Positions 7,742 to 17,460 of a stretch of DNA of 64,000 nt are shown in pieces. The notes beneath the pieces were generated by a model. It made no database searches. It worked only from the letters and a program-made list of their open reading frames with translations, and had not been told where the DNA came from. The position numbers and the translations under genes were made by a program. The stretch spans positions 263,508 to 327,507 of the forward strand of contig NZ_BBXF01000007.1 of the NCBI RefSeq assembly GCF_001570585.1, written 5' to 3'. The DNA comes from Herbidospora daliensis. GTDB taxonomy: Bacteria > Actinomycetota > Actinomycetes > Streptosporangiales > Streptosporangiaceae. The first letter of the stretch is position 1; the number at the start of each line of letters is the position of its first letter.

Positions 7742-9825
7742 TTGCCGTCGTCCACGGTCCGCCAGCGTCGCGTGCCGATGAGATGTTGCTGCAGATCGGC
7801 GCCGCCGTTTTGGCGAAGCCAACGGCCATCTGAGGTGAGCCACCATGTGTCCGTCCCGTCGGAGAACGCGCGGTCGAGCAGGTCGGCGATGTACGACCGG
7901 TGTTGTGCTCCGGTCACCTTCACCAGGGCCTCCACCCTTCGGTCGAGGTTGCGTCGCATCAGGTCGGCGCTGCCGATCCACATCTCGGGCCGCCGTCCGC
8001 CGCCGAACTCGTAGATGCGGGAGTGCTCCAGGAAGCGCCCAAGAAGGCTTCTGACCCTGATCGTCTCGGACAAACCCGGTACGCCCGGCCGCAGGGTGCA
8101 GATGCCGCGGACCCACAGGTCGATCGGCACGCCCGCCTGCGAGGCCCGGTAGAGGGCGTCGATCACGGGCTCGTCGACAAGAGAGTTGGTCTTGATCCGG
8201 ATGCGGGCCGCGCGGCCCGCCTTGTGGTGGGCGATCTCCCGGTCGATGCGGGCCAGCAGGCCGTGCCGCAGCGAGTGGGGCGCGACCAGCAGCCGCCGGT
8301 ACGCCGAGTGGTTGGAGTAGCCCGTCAGGTGCATGAACAGGTCGGTGACGTCCTCGCCGACGAGCGGGTCGGAGGTGAGCAGGCCGAAGTCCTCGTACAT
8401 GCGGGCGGTCTTCGGGTTGTAGTTGCCGGTGCCGATGTGGCAGTAGCGGCGCAGCTCGCCGTTCTGCTCCTGGCGCACGACCAGGGCCAGCTTGCAGTGG
8501 GTCTTCAGGCCGAGCACGCCGTAGACGACGTGGCAGCCGGCCTTCTCCAGCTTCCTGGCCCACGAGATGTTGGCGTGCTCGTCGAACCTGGCCTTGATCT
8601 CGACCACCACGACGACCTGCTTGCCCGCCTCGGCGGCGTCGATCAGGGAGTCGACGATGGGGGAGTTGCCGGAGGTCCGGTAGAGCGTCTGCTTGATCGC
8701 CAGCACCGCCGGGTCGGCCGCCGCCTGCTCGATGAACCGGCCCACGCTGGTGGAGAAGCTGTCGTAGGGGTGGTGCAGCAGGATGTCCTTCTCGCGCAGC
8801 ATCGAGAAGATGTCGTCGTCGGCGTGGATCACCTCCGACGGCACGAACGGCCGGTAGCTGAGCTCGCCCCGGTTGTGGGTCGGCCCCAGGTCGGCGATCG
8901 TGTGCAGCCCCGATAGGTCGAGCGGGCCGGGCACCCGGTAGATCTCGTGGTCGTGTACGCCCAGCTCCTCGACCAGCAGGTCGAGCACCTCGGGCGTGAT
9001 CGTGTCCTCGACCTCGATGCGCACCGGCGAGCCGAACCGGCGGCGGCGCAGTTCGCGCTCCAGGGCCTGCATCAGGTTCTCGGTGACGTCCTCGTCGACG
9101 TCGAGGTCCTCGTTGCGGGTGACCCGGAAGACGTGGTTCTGGACGATCTCCATGCCCTTGAACAACTGGCCGAGGTGGGCCGCGATGACGTCCTCAAGAG
9201 GCACGAACCGGTCTTTGGCCACCTTCACGAACCGGGGCAGCTGCGGGGGCACCTTCACCCGCGCGAAGACCGTGTTGCCGTTGACGGGGTTGCGGACCGT
9301 GACCGCCAGGTTGAGCGACAACCCCGAGATGTTGGGAAACGGGTGGGCCGGGTCGACGGCCAGCGGCGTCAGCACCGGCCTGATCCGCTCGCGGAACAAC
9401 TTCCGCATCACCGTGCGCTCGTCGCGCCCCAGGTCGGCCCAGCGCACGATCTCGATGCCCTCGGCCACCAGCTCGGGCACGATCGTCTTGTGGAAGATCG
9501 CCGAATGGCGCTGCACCAGGACGTTGGCGATCCCGTTGATGCGCTCCAATTCCTCGCTGGGCTTCAGCCCGCTCTGCGCTCTCAGCAGCAGTCCGGTGGC
9601 CATCCGCCGTTTCAGGCCCGCGACCCGCACCATGAAGAACTCGTCGAGGTTGCTCGCGAAGATCGCCAGGAACCGCACCCGTTCGAGGAGGGGGAGCTTG
9701 GGATCTTCGGCTAGTTCGAGCACACGTTCGTTGAACTGAAGCCAGCTCTCCTCTCGGTTGAGGAATCGCTCGTGAGGGAGGGGAAGCTCCTCCGGGGAGA
9801 TGGGCACGGAAATTTCGGCGGACAT
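7738..9825 (-). CDS. ppk: Polyphosphate kinase 1
   Basis: A 695-residue enzyme that builds polyphosphate from ATP reversibly. The N-terminal helical domain contains [17 protein letters not shown] and [14 protein letters not shown]. The catalytic part carries LKTHCKL with His443, equivalent to the phosphorylated His of E. coli PPK, then HIGTGNYN, and a second His in FLEHSRIY. The length is normal for the family. mutT1 follows with a 4-base overlap, and a TetR gene lies 63 bases upstream on the same strand. Further polyphosphate genes sit nearby (CYTH-CHAD) and 44 kb away (ppx). Confidence 0.97.
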   Translation of the reverse strand: MSAEISVPISPEELPLPHERFLNREESWLQFNERVLELAEDPKLPLLERVRFLAIFASNLDEFFMVRVAGLKRRMATGLLLRAQSGLKPSEELERINGIANVLVQRHSAIFHKTIVPELVAEGIEIVRWADLGRDERTVMRKLFRERIRPVLTPLAVDPAHPFPNISGLSLNLAVTVRNPVNGNTVFARVKVPPQLPRFVKVAKDRFVPLEDVIAAHLGQLFKGMEIVQNHVFRVTRNEDLDVDEDVTENLMQALERELRRRRFGSPVRIEVEDTITPEVLDLLVEELGVHDHEIYRVPGPLDLSGLHTIADLGPTHNRGELSYRPFVPSEVIHADDDIFSMLREKDILLHHPYDSFSTSVGRFIEQAAADPAVLAIKQTLYRTSGNSPIVDSLIDAAEAGKQVVVVVEIKARFDEHANISWARKLEKAGCHVVYGVLGLKTHCKLALVVRQEQNGELRRYCHIGTGNYNPKTARMYEDFGLLTSDPLVGEDVTDLFMHLTGYSNHSAYRRLLVAPHSLRHGLLARIDREIAHHKAGRAARIRIKTNSLVDEPVIDALYRASQAGVPIDLWVRGICTLRPGVPGLSETIRVRSLLGRFLEHSRIYEFGGGRRPEMWIGSADLMRRNLDRRVEALVKVTGAQHRSYIADLLDRAFSDGTDTWWLTSDGRWLRQNGGADLQQHLIGTRRWRTVDDGK

Positions 9826-9888
9826 GTCCTGAATATGCCCGAGTTTGTTGAACGACGTGTTAACTTCCCCGCAACGAAATTGCCAGTC

Positions 9889-10734
9889 TCACGCTTCACC
9901 CTCGCGGGCACGTGCGAGCTTCTCGTTCTCCCTGGCCTCGCGGGCGCGTACCTTCTCCTGCTCCCGCCGGAGCTTCTCGGCCTCCTTGGCCTCGCGCTCC
10001 CGCTGCTTCTCGGCCTCGCGCCAGAGTTTCTCCTGCTCCTTGCGCTGACGGCTGAGCTCTTTGGGGTCGGTCAGCGGGCCGGCCGGCAGCGGCGGGGCCA
10101 GCACCAGGCCCCGGGAGGCGTTGGTCAGCGCCGGGACCGGGTCGAGGTCGCTCAGCCCGTTCCAGCAGAGGTTCACCAGGTGGGCGGCGACCGCCTCACG
10201 GCTGGGTTTGCGCACGTCGAGCCACCACTGGCCGGTCAGGGCGACCATGCCGACGAGCATCTGGGCGTACATGGGGGCGGTCTTGGGGTCGTAGCCCCGG
10301 CCGGCGAACTCGTCGGCCAGCACGTCTTCGACCTGGCTGGCGATGTCGCTGATCAGGCTCGCGAAGGTGCCGGTGCCGGAGGCGGCGTGGGAGTCGCGGA
10401 CCAGGATGCGGAAGCCTTCGCTGCTCTCCTCGATGTACTGGAGCAGCGCCAGGGCGGCCCGCTCCAGCTTCACTCGCGCGTGGGTCGCCGACAGCGCCTG
10501 GGTGACGAGGACCAGCAGGCGCTGCATCTCGCGGTCGATGACCACGGCGTAGATGCCTTCCTTGCCGCCGAAGTGCTCGTACACCACGGGCTTCGACACG
10601 CTGGCGTGTGCGGCGATCTCCTCCACCGAAGTGCCGTCGAAGCCCTTCTCCGCGAAGAGGGAGCGACCGATCTGAATCAGCTGCTCGCGCCGTTCCGCGC
10701 CCGTCATTCGCCTGCGGGATCTGGATTCGGTCAC
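9889..10734 (-). CDS. TetR-family regulator with long charged C-terminal tail
   Basis: A 281-residue protein. The TetR DNA-binding domain (about 15-62) is typical: RREQLIQIGRSLFAEKGF, TSVEEIAAHASVSKPVVYEHFGGKEG. The last 55 residues are almost only Glu, Arg, Lys and Ala in coiled-coil spacing, which TetR proteins rarely have. The next gene upstream on the same strand is an acyl desaturase whose promoter region holds two palindromes of the TTACG-N4-CGTAA kind. A role as desaturase repressor is therefore plausible but unproven. Confidence 0.85.
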   Translation of the reverse strand: MTESRSRRRMTGAERREQLIQIGRSLFAEKGFDGTSVEEIAAHASVSKPVVYEHFGGKEGIYAVVIDREMQRLLVLVTQALSATHARVKLERAALALLQYIEESSEGFRILVRDSHAASGTGTFASLISDIASQVEDVLADEFAGRGYDPKTAPMYAQMLVGMVALTGQWWLDVRKPSREAVAAHLVNLCWNGLSDLDPVPALTNASRGLVLAPPLPAGPLTDPKELSRQRKEQEKLWREAEKQREREAKEAEKLRREQEKVRAREARENEKLARAREGEA

Positions 10735-10800
10735 GGCACCATAATGGCGGGCCGTGAGAGTGACGGCACAGGCACGCCCTCACACGGCCCTCGGTATGGG

Positions 10801-11745
10801 CTAGGCAATGCGCTTCGCCGCCAGCCGCTCGGGATTGGGCCACCGCACGTCATAGGCCCAGCCGAAGCGCTCGAAGATCTTGATCAGGCCGGCGCTCAGA
10901 TCGATCTGACCTTTCAGCACGCCGTGCCGCGCGCAGGTCGGGTCGGAGTGGTGCAGGTTGTGCCACGACTCGCCGAACGAGGGCAGCGCCAGCCACCAGA
11001 CGTTGCGGGACTTGTCGCGCGACTCGAAGGCCTCGTCGCCGAAGACGTGGCAGATCGAGTTGATCGCCCACGTGACGTGGTGGAGCAGGCCGATGCGGAC
11101 CAGGGTGCCCCAGAAGAAGGCCGTCGCGGCGCCCTGCCACGACCAGGTGATCAGACCGCCGAGGAGGCCAGGCAGCACCAGCGAGGTGATCGCCAGCACC
11201 GGGAACATCTTGTGGAACTTCACGATGTCGGGGTCTTTGACCAGGTCGGGGGCGTACTTCTCGCGGTTGGCGCGCTCGGCTTCGAACAGCCAGCCCATGT
11301 GGGCGTACAGGAGGCCCTTGGTGACGGCCCAGAACGAGGTGCCGAAGCGCCACGGCGAGTGGGGGTCGCCCTCCTTGTCGGAGAACTTGTGGTGCTTGCG
11401 GTGGGTGGCGACCCAGTCGAGCACCGACATCTCCAGCGACATGCTGCCCGCGACACCCAGGGCGATCTTCAGCCCCCGCTTGGCCTTGAAGGAGCCGTGG
11501 GTGAAGTAGCGGTGCAGGCCCACCGTCACGCCGAGACCGGTGAACATGTAGAAGACGAACGCGATGATGACGTCGACCCAGCTCAGCCAGCCCCAGGCCC
11601 AGGCCACCGGCACCGCGAGCGCCAGTGCCACCAGGGGCAGGCCCACCACGACCCCGAAGGTGATGATCTCGGGAGTGGTCTTCCTCTCGGGGTCCATGTC
11701 AGGTTTGGGCTGCTTGGGCCCCGGGCGCTCCGAGACTACGGTCAT
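10801..11745 (-). CDS. Membrane acyl-CoA (delta-9 type) fatty acid desaturase
   Basis: A 314-residue integral membrane di-iron desaturase. The three histidine boxes are GLHRYFTH (HX4H), ATHRKHH (HX2HH) and SWHNLHH (HX2HH). Hydrophobic pairs precede and separate them (about 25-70 and 160-215). It would introduce a cis double bond into acyl chains and so adjust membrane fluidity. The ATG at 11745 is preferred. The frame stays open upstream through the tRNA gene, but that part has no family likeness. The TetR gene follows 66 bases downstream. Confidence 0.92.
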   Translation of the reverse strand: MTVVSERPGPKQPKPDMDPERKTTPEIITFGVVVGLPLVALALAVPVAWAWGWLSWVDVIIAFVFYMFTGLGVTVGLHRYFTHGSFKAKRGLKIALGVAGSMSLEMSVLDWVATHRKHHKFSDKEGDPHSPWRFGTSFWAVTKGLLYAHMGWLFEAERANREKYAPDLVKDPDIVKFHKMFPVLAITSLVLPGLLGGLITWSWQGAATAFFWGTLVRIGLLHHVTWAINSICHVFGDEAFESRDKSRNVWWLALPSFGESWHNLHHSDPTCARHGVLKGQIDLSAGLIKIFERFGWAYDVRWPNPERLAAKRIA

Positions 11746-11777
11746 GAAGTACCTCACGATCTGTGGTAGGTAGTGCC

Positions 11778-11814
11778 GGTTACGCCACCGTAACCTACGC
11801 CATCGTAAGTTAGG
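11778..11814. promoter_or_regulatory. Paired operator-like palindromes before the desaturase gene
   Basis: Site 1 (11778-11795) is GGTTAC-N6-GTAACC, a perfect repeat. Site 2 follows at once and reads TACGCCATCGTAA, nearly the same core as site 1 (TACGCCACCGTAA). They lie 33-70 bases upstream of the desaturase ATG, where a repressor would act. The rest of 11815-11979 shows no gene. Confidence 0.6.
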
Positions 11815-11979
11815 AAGTCCTAAGTCGAGAATGGGGAGAAGGTGTATCGTGGGCGGCCATCTCATGGCGCGAAACTGTCTTGCCGACAAAGCTCCTGGTC
11901 TGCTATGGCGTGGCACGTTCCGGAAGTGACGCTTAACCACCATCCTTTCCGTGGGTGTGCCCGGTAAGCTTGGGGGCGA

Positions 11980-12055
11980 TCCGGCGTTGGGTAATTGGCA
12001 GCCCGCCAACCTTTGGAGTTGGTTTGTCCTGGTTCGAGTCCAGGCGCCGGAACCA
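11980..12055 (+). tRNA. tRNA-Gln (anticodon TTG), CCA encoded
   Basis: Complete cloverleaf. Acceptor TCCGGCG pairs with CGCCGGA, the anticodon stem CCAAC/GTTGG carries loop CTTTGGA (anticodon TTG), the variable loop is short, and T arm CCTGG-TTCGAGT-CCAGG is regular. A discriminator A (12052) and genomic CCA (12053-12055) follow. Confidence 0.95.
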
Positions 12056-12150
12056 ATTTGCGTCTCAGGTAAGCTCACGTTGTCGAGCGGGTGACCGTGC
12101 GGCATCCGTCAGCTGACCGTTTCGTTCGCGGATCCGAGGGAGCTCCCACA

Positions 12151-13584
12151 GTGAGTGCGCCGCGCCCGGCCGCCGTCATCGTCCTCGCCGCCGGCGAGGG
12201 CACCCGGATGAAGTCCGCCACCCCCAAGGTCCTCCACGAGGTCTGCGGCCGCACGCTCGTCGGCCACATGCTGCACGCCTCCCAGGAGCTCGAACCCGAG
12301 CGGCTGATCGTGGTGGTGGGGCACGCCCGGGAGCAGGTCTCGGCCCATCTGTCGGCCGACTTCCCCGACGTGACGCCGGTCGTCCAAGACCAGCAGAACG
12401 GCACCGGCCACGCCGTCCGGATGGTGCTCGAGAACGTCGGCGTGATCGAGGGAACGGTCCTGGTCGTGTACGGCGACACGCCCCTCCTGCGCGGATCGAC
12501 GCTGGCCGGCCTCCTCGGCGAACACTCCGCCCGGGGCAACGCGGTCACCGTGCTGACCGCCCACGTGCCCGATCCGACCGGCTACGGCCGCATCGTCCGC
12601 GGCGACGACGGCGCGGTGCTCGCGATCGTCGAGCACAAGGACGCCACGCCCGAGCAGCTGGCCATCGACGAGATGAACTCCGGCGTCTACGCCTTCGACG
12701 GCGCCCTCCTGGCCGATGCCGTCAAGCGCGTGTCGACCGCCAACTCCCAGGGCGAGGAGTACCTCACCGACGTGTTGTCGATCCTCCGCGAGGAGGGCCA
12801 CCGCGTCGGCGCCCACGTCGCCGCCGACCACGTCGAGGTCGAGGGCGTCAACAACAAGGCCCAGCTCGCGTTCGTCCGGCGGGTCCTCAACGACCGCATC
12901 CTCCACGAGCACATGATCAACGGTGTGACGATCGTCGATCCGGCCTCGACCTGGATCGACGCCGATGTCACGCTGGAAGCCGACGCCGTGATCCACCCCG
13001 GCACCCAGCTCCACGGCTCCTCGTCCGTGGGCGCGGGCGCCGAGGTCGGCCCGGCGAGCACCCTGACCGACACCGTCGTCGGCGCGGACGCCGTGGTCCG
13101 CAACGCCGTCTGCGACTCGGCCGAGATCGGCCCCGGCGCGTCGGTGGGCCCCTTCGCCTACCTGCGCCCCGGCACCCGGCTGGGCGCGAAGGGCAAGATC
13201 GGCACGTACGTCGAGACCAAGAACGCCGTCATCGGCACCGGTTCCAAGGTGCCCCACCTGAGCTACGTCGGCGACGCGACGATCGGCGAGGGCGCCAACA
13301 TCGGCGCCGCGACCGTCTTCGTCAACTACGACGGTGTAGACAAGCACCACACCACCGTGGGCGACCACGCCCGCGTGGGCAGCGACACCATGCTCGTCGC
13401 GCCGCTGACGATCGGAGAGGGCGCCTACACGGCCGCCGGCTCGGTGATCGTCAACGACGTCCCCCCCGGCGCGATGGCCGTGGCACGCGGCCGCCAGCGC
13501 AACGTCGAGGGCTGGGTGATCCGCCGCAGGTCCGGCAGCAAGTCGGCCGAGGCGGCCCAGCGGGCCCTCGAAGAAGGTTCATAA
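12151..13584 (+). CDS. glmU: Bifunctional GlcN-1-P acetyltransferase / UDP-GlcNAc pyrophosphorylase
   Basis: Makes UDP-GlcNAc for peptidoglycan and surface glycans. The N-terminal uridylyltransferase domain (1-230) shows LAAGEGTRMKSATPKVLHEV, QNGTGHA and YGDTPLL. The C-terminal part (about 255-450) is a left-handed beta helix of hexapeptide repeats that includes IGPGASVGPFAYLRPG and the acetyl-CoA region IGAATVFVNYDG. The length of 477 residues is normal. The GTG start was chosen because GAGGGAG precedes it by about 8 bases. It is followed by prs, as in mycobacteria. Confidence 0.96.
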   Translation: MSAPRPAAVIVLAAGEGTRMKSATPKVLHEVCGRTLVGHMLHASQELEPERLIVVVGHAREQVSAHLSADFPDVTPVVQDQQNGTGHAVRMVLENVGVIEGTVLVVYGDTPLLRGSTLAGLLGEHSARGNAVTVLTAHVPDPTGYGRIVRGDDGAVLAIVEHKDATPEQLAIDEMNSGVYAFDGALLADAVKRVSTANSQGEEYLTDVLSILREEGHRVGAHVAADHVEVEGVNNKAQLAFVRRVLNDRILHEHMINGVTIVDPASTWIDADVTLEADAVIHPGTQLHGSSSVGAGAEVGPASTLTDTVVGADAVVRNAVCDSAEIGPGASVGPFAYLRPGTRLGAKGKIGTYVETKNAVIGTGSKVPHLSYVGDATIGEGANIGAATVFVNYDGVDKHHTTVGDHARVGSDTMLVAPLTIGEGAYTAAGSVIVNDVPPGAMAVARGRQRNVEGWVIRRRSGSKSAEAAQRALEEGS

Positions 13585-13648
13585 CGGTTCAAGGCGCGGG
13601 CAGCCCGCGTATCACTCGGTTTCCCCGGGGCCAGGAGGAGCAAGTCGC

Positions 13649-14626
13649 ATGAGCGGGATCCAGACCATGGGCCAGAAGAACCTGATGTTCTTCTCGGGCC
13701 GGGCATACCCACAGCTTGCCGAGGAGGTCGCGCGCAACCTGGGGGTGGAGATCACCCCGACCTCCCTGCGTGACTTCGCCAACGGAGAGATCTACGTCCG
13801 CTACCTCGAATCGGTCCGGGGCTGCGACGCGTTCGTGATCCAGAGCCACACGGCTCCCATCAACCAGTGGATCATGGAACAGTTGATCATGGTGGACGCC
13901 CTGAAGCGGGCCTCGGCCAAACGCGTGACGGTCATCATGCCGTTCTTCGGCTACGCCCGTCAGGACAAGAAGGGCCGGGGCCGCGAGCCGATCACGGCCC
14001 GGCTGATGGCCGACATGTTCAAGCAGGCCGGCGCCGACCGGCTGATGTCGATCGACCTGCACACCTCGCAGATCCAGGGCTTCTTCGACGGCCCGGTCGA
14101 CCACCTGTTCGCGATGCCGATCCTGATCAACTACCTGCGCGACAAGATCGACCCCGCGACCACGACCATCGTCTCGCCCGACACCGGGCGCGTGCGCCTG
14201 GCCGAACGGTGGTCCGACGCACTGGGCACGCCGGTGGCGTTCATCCACAAGCGCCGCGACCTCGACGTGGCGAACCAGGTGAAGGTGAACGAGGTCGTCG
14301 GCAAGGTCCGCGGCCGGACCTGCGTGCTGATCGACGACATGATCGACACGGGCGGCTCGATCTGCAAGGCGGCCGACGCGCTGTACGACCACGGGGCGAC
14401 GAACGTGATCGTGGCGGCGACGCACGCGGTGTTCTCCGACCCGGCCGTGGATCGGCTGAAGAACTCGGCGATCTCCGAGGTCATCGTGACGAACACGCTG
14501 CCGATCTCGGAGGAGCAGCGCTTCGACAAGCTGACCGTGCTGTCGATCGCACCGTTGATCGCGCGCGCCATCACCGAGGTCTTCACCGACGGATCGGTGA
14601 CGAGCCTGTTCGAGGGCGACTCGTAG
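13649..14626 (+). CDS. prs: Ribose-phosphate pyrophosphokinase (PRPP synthetase)
   Basis: Converts ribose-5-phosphate and ATP to PRPP for nucleotides, His and Trp. The 325-residue protein has FSGRAYPQLAEEVA near the start, FANGEIYV, PFFGYARQDKKGRGREPI (ATP-binding flexible loop) and the PRPP loop VLIDDMIDTGG near residue 230. A strong AGGAGGAG ribosome site lies 9 bases before the ATG. It sits 64 bases after glmU, probably in one transcript, and ends at a terminator. Confidence 0.97.
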   Translation: MSGIQTMGQKNLMFFSGRAYPQLAEEVARNLGVEITPTSLRDFANGEIYVRYLESVRGCDAFVIQSHTAPINQWIMEQLIMVDALKRASAKRVTVIMPFFGYARQDKKGRGREPITARLMADMFKQAGADRLMSIDLHTSQIQGFFDGPVDHLFAMPILINYLRDKIDPATTTIVSPDTGRVRLAERWSDALGTPVAFIHKRRDLDVANQVKVNEVVGKVRGRTCVLIDDMIDTGGSICKAADALYDHGATNVIVAATHAVFSDPAVDRLKNSAISEVIVTNTLPISEEQRFDKLTVLSIAPLIARAITEVFTDGSVTSLFEGDS

Positions 14627-14641
14627 ACCTGGAGCTCTGAC

Positions 14642-14675
14642 GGGCCGATCGGTGACTCACCGGTCGGCCCTTTCT
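14642..14675 (+). terminator. Terminator after prs
   Basis: A 13-bp stem with one G-T pair (GGGCCGATCGGTG / CACCGGTCGGCCC), a 3-base loop and TTTCT. It overlaps the 3' end of the convergent TPR gene. Confidence 0.85.
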
Positions 14676-16462
14676 ACGGCGTGGCAACGTTTGAACTTCC
14701 GGCCCGAGCCGCAGGGACAGGCGTCGTTGAGGATCAGTGACAACTGCCGTCGCACATTTCGATGCTCCGGTCCAGCTTGGGTGATGTCCAGAGCGCGGTT
14801 GAGCAGGGGCAACGTCCCCGCGAGGTCGCCCAGGGCATACAAGGTCACCGACATCTCGGCGAGGCGATGGGCGACCGCGGGATGCCGGGGACCGTGGAGG
14901 GTTTCGGCGGTCCTCAGCGCGCTCTGCTGGAGAGGAAGTGCTTCGGCGGCGCGTCCCAGCATCCGCAGGCTGAGGCCGAGGCGGGCCCGGAAGTCGGCGA
15001 CGCGGAGGTTGTCGGAGCCGTATGCGGTCTCGGCGATGGCGAGGGCGCGCTCGTGCAGCGGGAGCGCTTCGGCCGAACGGTCGAGCGCCTGGAGGTTGCG
15101 GGCGAGCGCGTCGAGACGGAAGGAGAGCTCCGGATCGTCCGGGCTCAAAGCGGTCTCGGCGATGACCAGGGCACGTTCATTCAGGGGGAGTGCTTCCACG
15201 GCGCGTCCCATCGCCAGCAGGTCGGCCCCCACTCCGCCGAGCCGATACGCGACATCGGGATGGCCGGGGCCGAACACGGTCTCGCTGATGCTCAGCGCAC
15301 GCTCACTGTGGACGAGCGCTTCCTGAGGCCGGCCGAGAGCCCGCAGGCTCGACGCGATTCTCCCGAGGCAACTTGCGGTCACCGGGTGGTCGGGGCCGTG
15401 AGCGGCTTCCGCGATGGCCAGGGCGCGCTCTTCCAGGGGCAGCGTCGGGGTGACGTGTCCGAGGACCAGGAGGGTGTCGGCTAGGTTGCCGAGGTGTGTG
15501 GCGACGTCGGGGTGATGCGGGCCATAGGCGGTTTCGATGATGGCGAGGGCGCGGCGCTGGAGCGGAAGTGCTTCGGCGAGGCGCTCCAACTGGAACAGCG
15601 TGAGGGCGAGGTTCGCGAGGCACGCGGCGACGTTCGGATGATCAGGGCTTTCCGTGGCTTCCGCGATGGCGAGGGCGCGCTCGTCCAAGGGGAGCGCTTC
15701 AGCTGGACGTGTCGAATTACGCAGGCCGGAGGCGACCATGGAAAGGTGCGGCCCGACGTTCGGGTGATCGGGCCCGTGGGCGGCCTCGACGATGCGCAGA
15801 GCCCGGGTGGCCAGGGCCAGTGCTCGTGCTTCGTTCCCCTGGTCGAGGTCGAAGACGGCGGCCTGACTGATGAGGTGCGCACCTGTCTCGCCGAGGTGCT
15901 CGTCGGAGGCGACCGCGAGGATGTGCGGCATCAGCCGATGCCAGAGCGGCCAGCCGCCGACGTTCCGGTGTGGGTTCTCGGGCACGGCCGCGGCCAGGAG
16001 GTCCACCGCCAGATCGTGGAAGGTGTGCAGGTTCTCCTTGACCGGCTCCACCGATAGGAGCACGGCCCTGATCAGGCGGTGCATGCCGATGGAGTCGTCA
16101 GTGCGGGTGATCAGGCTGTAGGAGGCGAGGAGACCGAGGAGTTCGGCGGTCTCGTCTTCGGCCCATCTCTCCGGAAGGACCACCCTGGGGATGTCGTCGG
16201 GCGCGAAGTGCGCCAGGACGTGCAGCAGACCGGCTGCCATCGGGCGACGCTCCGCGATGGTGGTGAAGGTGATCTGCCACAGCCGGTTGACGGTGGTGTA
16301 GGCCAGGCTTCCGTCGCCGGTGGCGGCGTGCATCTCCGCCGGGCGGGCCCGGAGTTTCGCCAGGTAGCCGGCGAACGTGAGGCCGGTTTCGGTGATGTAC
16401 GCGGCGGCCTGCTCCAGGGCCAGCGGGAGGTGGCCCAGCTCGGCCGTGATCTCTTCCGCCAC
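14657..16462 (-). CDS. TPR-SEC-C protein: 3' part of a frameshifted STAND gene
   Basis: The C-terminal part of a large STAND-type protein, reading in another frame from its N-terminal part (next entry). In-frame codons continue upstream of the GTG at 16462 to about 16530, reading APEFGADLL and VSLTGRSSP, so an independent start is unlikely. About eight 42-residue kinesin-light-chain-type TPR units follow (repeat pattern ALPL-ERALAIAE-A-GPDHP). They end in a SEC-C zinc motif, CPCGSGRKFKRCH. STAND-TPR proteins act as sensors or scaffolds, and SEC-C motifs bind zinc and often partner proteins. As it stands the gene probably makes no full product. Confidence 0.7.
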   Translation of the reverse strand: MAEEITAELGHLPLALEQAAAYITETGLTFAGYLAKLRARPAEMHAATGDGSLAYTTVNRLWQITFTTIAERRPMAAGLLHVLAHFAPDDIPRVVLPERWAEDETAELLGLLASYSLITRTDDSIGMHRLIRAVLLSVEPVKENLHTFHDLAVDLLAAAVPENPHRNVGGWPLWHRLMPHILAVASDEHLGETGAHLISQAAVFDLDQGNEARALALATRALRIVEAAHGPDHPNVGPHLSMVASGLRNSTRPAEALPLDERALAIAEATESPDHPNVAACLANLALTLFQLERLAEALPLQRRALAIIETAYGPHHPDVATHLGNLADTLLVLGHVTPTLPLEERALAIAEAAHGPDHPVTASCLGRIASSLRALGRPQEALVHSERALSISETVFGPGHPDVAYRLGGVGADLLAMGRAVEALPLNERALVIAETALSPDDPELSFRLDALARNLQALDRSAEALPLHERALAIAETAYGSDNLRVADFRARLGLSLRMLGRAAEALPLQQSALRTAETLHGPRHPAVAHRLAEMSVTLYALGDLAGTLPLLNRALDITQAGPEHRNVRRQLSLILNDACPCGSGRKFKRCHAVERADR

Positions 16463-16491
16463 CGGTCGTTCCTTGGGCGAGGATCGCCCGG

Positions 16492-17460
16492 TCAGACTGA
16501 CGAGCAGGTCGGCGCCGAATTCCGGTGCCAGCCGATGTCACGGCGGCTGGTGATCACCACGTGACCGTGGGTCAGCTGGCCGAGCAGCGGCTGGATGTCC
16601 TTCGGGTGCTCGACGTTGTCGAGGATCAGCAACCAGCCTCGGTGGGCCTGCAGCCAGGAGACGGCCCACTCGACGCCCTGCTCGGTCGATTCCGGCTCCC
16701 GCCCGGTCAGGCGACGGGTCAGTGCGGCCAGGCCGACGTCCAACTGTCCTGAGTCGGCTGCGGTGATCCACCAACGGAGGTCGTGACGATCGCGAGCCGC
16801 GTGGGCGTGGTGCAGGGCGAGTTCCGACTTGCCCACGCCGCCCATCCCGAACAGGCTCTGGGTGATCACGACGTTCGTGTCCCCGTCGAGCGCCGCGCCG
16901 AGGTCGCGGAGCGCGTCCTCCCGGCCGAGGAAGATCCTGGCGGGTGGCCGGGGCAGGTTGTTGAGCCCCGGGGCGGCGCTGACGTCGGCGGCCCGGGGGA
17001 GACCGGCTGGGGCGCTCACCCTGTCGAGCAGGGAGCGGGTGTCGGCCTGGCGGAGCAGTTCGGGCAGTCCTCCCTGGTCGGCGGCGACCTCGCGGACGGA
17101 GAGTTCGATGGCGTCGGCGACGATGCCGGCCACGTCGTCGACGGTGAGGTCGTGCTCGATGAGGATGTCGGCCGCGGTGCGGCCGGTCAGCGGACCGCGC
17201 TGGATGGTCGCCCGCGCGAGCGGGGCCAGGCGGGCCGCGAACTCGTCCTTGAAGACGACCGCGCCGCTGCCGGGAGCCGCGAACCAGGAGGGGTCGGCCA
17301 GCATCGCGTGCACCGCTTCGGGGATCGGCTCGGGCAGGCGGTCTTCGATCTTCCGCTGCGCCCTCTTGCGGACCGCCTGGATGTCCGGCTCGGCGAACAG
17401 CCGCTGACTGCCCTTGGCCAGGGCCTCTTCCGCGAGCCAGCCGAGTAAGAAGTCGATCAC
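16492..17460 (-). CDS. NB-ARC/STAND ATPase: 5' part of a frameshifted gene
   Basis: The N-terminal half of the broken STAND-TPR protein. The first 160 residues are helical and unassigned. The NB-ARC part shows the P-loop GMGGVGKSELAL and Walker B WLLILDNVE, then VVITSRRDIGW, after which the frame runs into a stop within about 10 codons. The expected continuation lies in another frame of the downstream entry. The GTG at 17460 is chosen because GGAGG lies 10 bases before it. The cause may be a real deletion or a sequencing error. Confidence 0.72.
   Translation of the reverse strand: MIDFLLGWLAEEALAKGSQRLFAEPDIQAVRKRAQRKIEDRLPEPIPEAVHAMLADPSWFAAPGSGAVVFKDEFAARLAPLARATIQRGPLTGRTAADILIEHDLTVDDVAGIVADAIELSVREVAADQGGLPELLRQADTRSLLDRVSAPAGLPRAADVSAAPGLNNLPRPPARIFLGREDALRDLGAALDGDTNVVITQSLFGMGGVGKSELALHHAHAARDRHDLRWWITAADSGQLDVGLAALTRRLTGREPESTEQGVEWAVSWLQAHRGWLLILDNVEHPKDIQPLLGQLTHGHVVITSRRDIGWHRNSAPTCSSV

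Noticed and set aside
10801-12105. A 434-codon version of the desaturase starting upstream
   Set aside because: The extra 120 codons read through the tRNA-Gln gene and the operator palindromes and have no family likeness.
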